A stretch of 64,000 bases of DNA from NCBI GenBank assembly GCA_015075425.1, contig JABTUL010000003.1:62001-126000 (forward strand), written 5' to 3'. A model generated the notes under the pieces. It worked only from the letters and a program-made list of their open reading frames with translations, did not search any database and had not been told where the DNA came from. The stretch is from Spirochaetales bacterium. Lineage in GTDB: Bacteria; Spirochaetota; Leptospiria; Leptospirales; Leptonemataceae. Both the position numbers and the translations under genes were made by a program. This document shows positions 62,155 through 64,000 of the stretch, one piece after another. Numbering within the stretch: position 1 is the stretch's first letter; each line of letters starts with the position of its first letter.

Positions 62155-62240
62155 TCCAGAGCAAGTTTTGTAATAATGCCACCCTGTCAAGTCAGCAGAA
62201 AAAGGTTGTCAGGAGTCAGGAGTATCGCCTGCTGGAGGTT

Positions 62241-63005
62241 ATGAAACCCATTGCAGGAATCCTGTTTGTCGCTCTGGCCCTTTCCGGGTGTAAGGATAGC
62301 GGCCGCGAAGTTAAGATTGCAGAGATCCGGGGGAAAGTCGAGCTAATCCGCAACGGTGAAGCCCGGTCTCTCTCTAAAGAAGAAAAACTAAGGCCCCATG
62401 ACACTCTGCGGACCGGAGAGGAGTCGGCTGTAGTAATTCTCCTGCCGGGTGGGGCTCAGGCAGAACTGCAGAGCCATGCGGAGCTGACCCTGTCAGAGCT
62501 TTCATTACCCGATCGTTCCCTCACTTTGCATAAGGGCAATCACTGGCTCTCGATACCTTCCCTGCCACAGGGCCAGTCCTTTCAACTGGTTACACCCACA
62601 ACGGTTGCCGCCGTGCGCGGCACCAAGTTTTACACCTTCCAAATGGGAGATATAACCGGGACCTGCCATTGTGAAGGCGCTATCGATTTTCAGGTCCGGG
62701 GGACGGACTATCAAAGTCGGCATGAGAAAGATTTCATTGTGGTAACCCGGGCGGGTAAAACGGCGTTGATCACCCCGGCAGAGATACAGGCAGCGGTGGG
62801 TGTGGTCCAGCACCACCATGCAGAAAGGGATGGTTCCCCTCTGGGCCCGCGAGACGATCTGACGGCAGAGCAAAGGCAGAAAATGATGGATCTCATCCGT
62901 AGTAAATTGCGGGGAGATGAGCCGCCGGAGGCTGAACCAAAAGATCAAGTTGTCCCGGGGAAAGCCGAAGAAAAGACCAGAGGCGATGTTCCAGAAAATC
63001 CTTAG
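62241..63005 (+). CDS. FecR-domain lipoprotein
   Basis: 254 residues with GGAGG upstream of the ATG. Signal MKPIAGILFVALALSGC is a lipobox. The FecR domain reads VKIAEIRGKVELIRNGEARS, EKLRPHDTLRTGEESAVVIL, SELSLPDRSLTLHKGNHWLS and TPTTVAAVRGTKFYTFQMGD, the last being the core FecR signature. A Cys pair follows (GTCHCEG). The C-terminal tail is acidic and Lys/Pro-rich. FecR-type lipoproteins are common in Leptospira and are not tied to a sigma factor here. It overlaps the next gene by 20 nt. Confidence 0.85.
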   Translation: MKPIAGILFVALALSGCKDSGREVKIAEIRGKVELIRNGEARSLSKEEKLRPHDTLRTGEESAVVILLPGGAQAELQSHAELTLSELSLPDRSLTLHKGNHWLSIPSLPQGQSFQLVTPTTVAAVRGTKFYTFQMGDITGTCHCEGAIDFQVRGTDYQSRHEKDFIVVTRAGKTALITPAEIQAAVGVVQHHHAERDGSPLGPRDDLTAEQRQKMMDLIRSKLRGDEPPEAEPKDQVVPGKAEEKTRGDVPENP

Positions 63006-64000
63006 GGTTCTCTTTCTTTATTTTTCTGTATCGGGTCTGGCGGTCTTTGCCCTGCCGCCACAGGAGGAGCCCGGGCTCCTGCGCGTTGTGCTCATCGTCC
63101 TTGATGGTGTGCGTACGGAAGAATTCTTTGGCGGCACGGATCCGGATCTCGCCCGGGAACATGGCGTCCTCCCGCGTACACGCGAGTCCATTTTTCCCTT
63201 CCTCTGGCAGGAGATGGCGCCGCGCAGTTCTGTGCTGTCTGGAAATATCCATGCCCGGGAGCGGGCCTGCTACGTGAGCAACAAACAGCGCATTTCTCTG
63301 CCCAGCTATGCGGACCTTCTGGCCGGGTTCCGGCAGAGCAATGTAGTTTCCAATCGGTTCCGCGGAAAAGTCAAGAATGCTACGATCATTGATCGGTTGC
63401 TTGAGGAAAGCCTTTTGCCCCATGAGGTGGCCGTATTTGCCAGCTGGAAACACATAGAACACATTACCAGCAAGTCACACAATAACTTCCATCTGGAAAC
63501 GGGCCCTCTGGCCGGAGGGAGCTCCGTTCCCTGGGCCAATGCGCGTGCTGATCGCGATTTGTTCCTCACCGTCATCAACTACGTTCGCACCCACAGTCCT
63601 CTACGATTTTTATTTATAGCTCTCAATGATGCCGATGAATGGGCCCACCTGAATCGATACGATCGTTATCTGGAAGCAATGTCGGAACAGGATGAATACA
63701 TCAGACAGATTGTTTATACTCTGGAAGGGCACCCGGCCTACCAGGGCAATACTCTGTATTTGATCACCACCGACCACGGTCGGGGCAGAGGTAAGGCGTG
63801 GATGCACCACGGTCAGTATGAGGGCAGCCAGTACATCTGGGCCCTGGTGGATGCCCCGCTTACCAGGTCTCTTGATCCGGCTCTAAGGGCATACTGGCTG
63901 GAAGAAATGGCCTCGCATTGTTCCCATGCCCGTATGGGTCAAATGGTATATTCCCTGCTGGAACAGCCTGCACCGGCGGCACTCTGGCGGCGTGAGGGTG
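62986..64000 (+). CDS. Alkaline-phosphatase-like exported enzyme (partial, runs off the right edge)
   Basis: Open from an ATG at 62986 to the window end, about 338 codons without a stop. A signal segment (ILRVLFLYFSVSGLAVFA) is followed by LLRVVLIVLDGVRTEEFFGG, which has the metal Asp and, at the Thr after Arg, a possible nucleophile. RSSVLSGNIHARERAC, LYLITTDHGRGRGKAWMHHG with the Asp-His metal ligands and YIWALVDAPL continue the alkaline phosphatase superfamily pattern. Substrate unknown; phosphodiester, sulfate or phosphoethanolamine transfer are all possible. It starts inside the FecR lipoprotein's 3' end, so the two are coupled. Confidence 0.7.
   Translation, partial: MFQKILRVLFLYFSVSGLAVFALPPQEEPGLLRVVLIVLDGVRTEEFFGGTDPDLAREHGVLPRTRESIFPFLWQEMAPRSSVLSGNIHARERACYVSNKQRISLPSYADLLAGFRQSNVVSNRFRGKVKNATIIDRLLEESLLPHEVAVFASWKHIEHITSKSHNNFHLETGPLAGGSSVPWANARADRDLFLTVINYVRTHSPLRFLFIALNDADEWAHLNRYDRYLEAMSEQDEYIRQIVYTLEGHPAYQGNTLYLITTDHGRGRGKAWMHHGQYEGSQYIWALVDAPLTRSLDPALRAYWLEEMASHCSHARMGQMVYSLLEQPAPAALWRREG

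Noticed and set aside
62185-62190. TTGACA on the minus strand upstream of the helicase as a promoter -35
   Set aside because: The hexamer is perfect, but no -10 lies at 16-18 bp spacing and the start would fall almost on the ATG.

Overview
This window looks like chromosome from a spirochaete of the Leptospirales, probably nearer to Leptonema or Turneriella than to Leptospira itself. The base composition is moderately GC-rich, in the mid-fifties by eye. A 5S rRNA gene stands alone with no 16S, 23S or tRNA nearby, as expected where rRNA genes are dispersed. There are many lipobox proteins, a FecR-type lipoprotein, several class III nucleotide cyclases, STAS and SpoIIE regulators, and a chemotaxis operon. 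The DNA is densely coding: neighbours often overlap by 1-4 nt (ATGA, GTGA, TTGA), and no intergenic gap exceeds about 230 bp. I saw no insertion sequence, prophage, CRISPR array or tRNA gene.

Layout. 1-4685 (minus): chemotaxis operon, STAS protein-cheA-cheW-cheR-cheB-start of a probable MCP. 4787-6390: a CheY-like regulator and a predicted outer-membrane protein. 6600-14708 (plus): a tightly coupled operon with a signal-peptide membrane protein, an SSS symporter, a 39-residue membrane peptide, an aspartate-carbamoyltransferase-like enzyme, an asparagine-synthetase-like amidotransferase, glycine/sarcosine and sarcosine/dimethylglycine N-methyltransferases, and a second SSS symporter. 14703-20922: a lipoprotein, an MFS / B12 radical SAM / SET-domain operon, and a HEAT-like protein. 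20976-27155: mutS, trpF, pgeF-like, a possible sspB-like gene, a receiver protein and leuB. 27170-29721: an adenylate cyclase facing a cyclic-nucleotide-binding regulator. 29718-37041: SRPBCC, DUF4416, BFN-UVR, a Cys-rich exported protein, a DUF4349 lipoprotein operon and a family 3 glycosidase. 37271-45141: a STAS protein, ribF, folP, a phosphoglycerate-mutase-like phosphatase, an FmdB-type zinc ribbon, an inositol-phosphatase-like enzyme, a fatty-acid-hydroxylase-like protein and a 7TMR-DISM adenylate cyclase. 45216-50032: a SpoIIE-TPR phosphatase, ttcA, an aminotransferase and 5S rRNA. 50069-64000: TPR proteins, tpx, mpl, PC4, a PBP1A with an N-terminal zinc ribbon, a DEAD-box helicase, a FecR lipoprotein, and the start of an alkaline-phosphatase-like protein.

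The most interesting region is 6600-14708. The two methyltransferases read clearly as the GSMT/SDMT pair that makes glycine betaine from glycine, so the operon is an osmolyte locus. Between the transporter and the betaine genes sit a carbamoyltransferase and an AsnB-type amidotransferase. The carbamoyltransferase keeps the carbamoyl-phosphate site and the Arg expected to bind an amino-acid alpha-carboxylate. It has lost the two residues that bind the aspartate side chain. A carbamoyltransferase plus an amidotransferase are the two activities needed to make N-alpha-carbamoyl-glutamine 1-amide, a compatible solute known from a halophilic purple bacterium. I propose, as inference only, that this pair makes that compound or a close relative.
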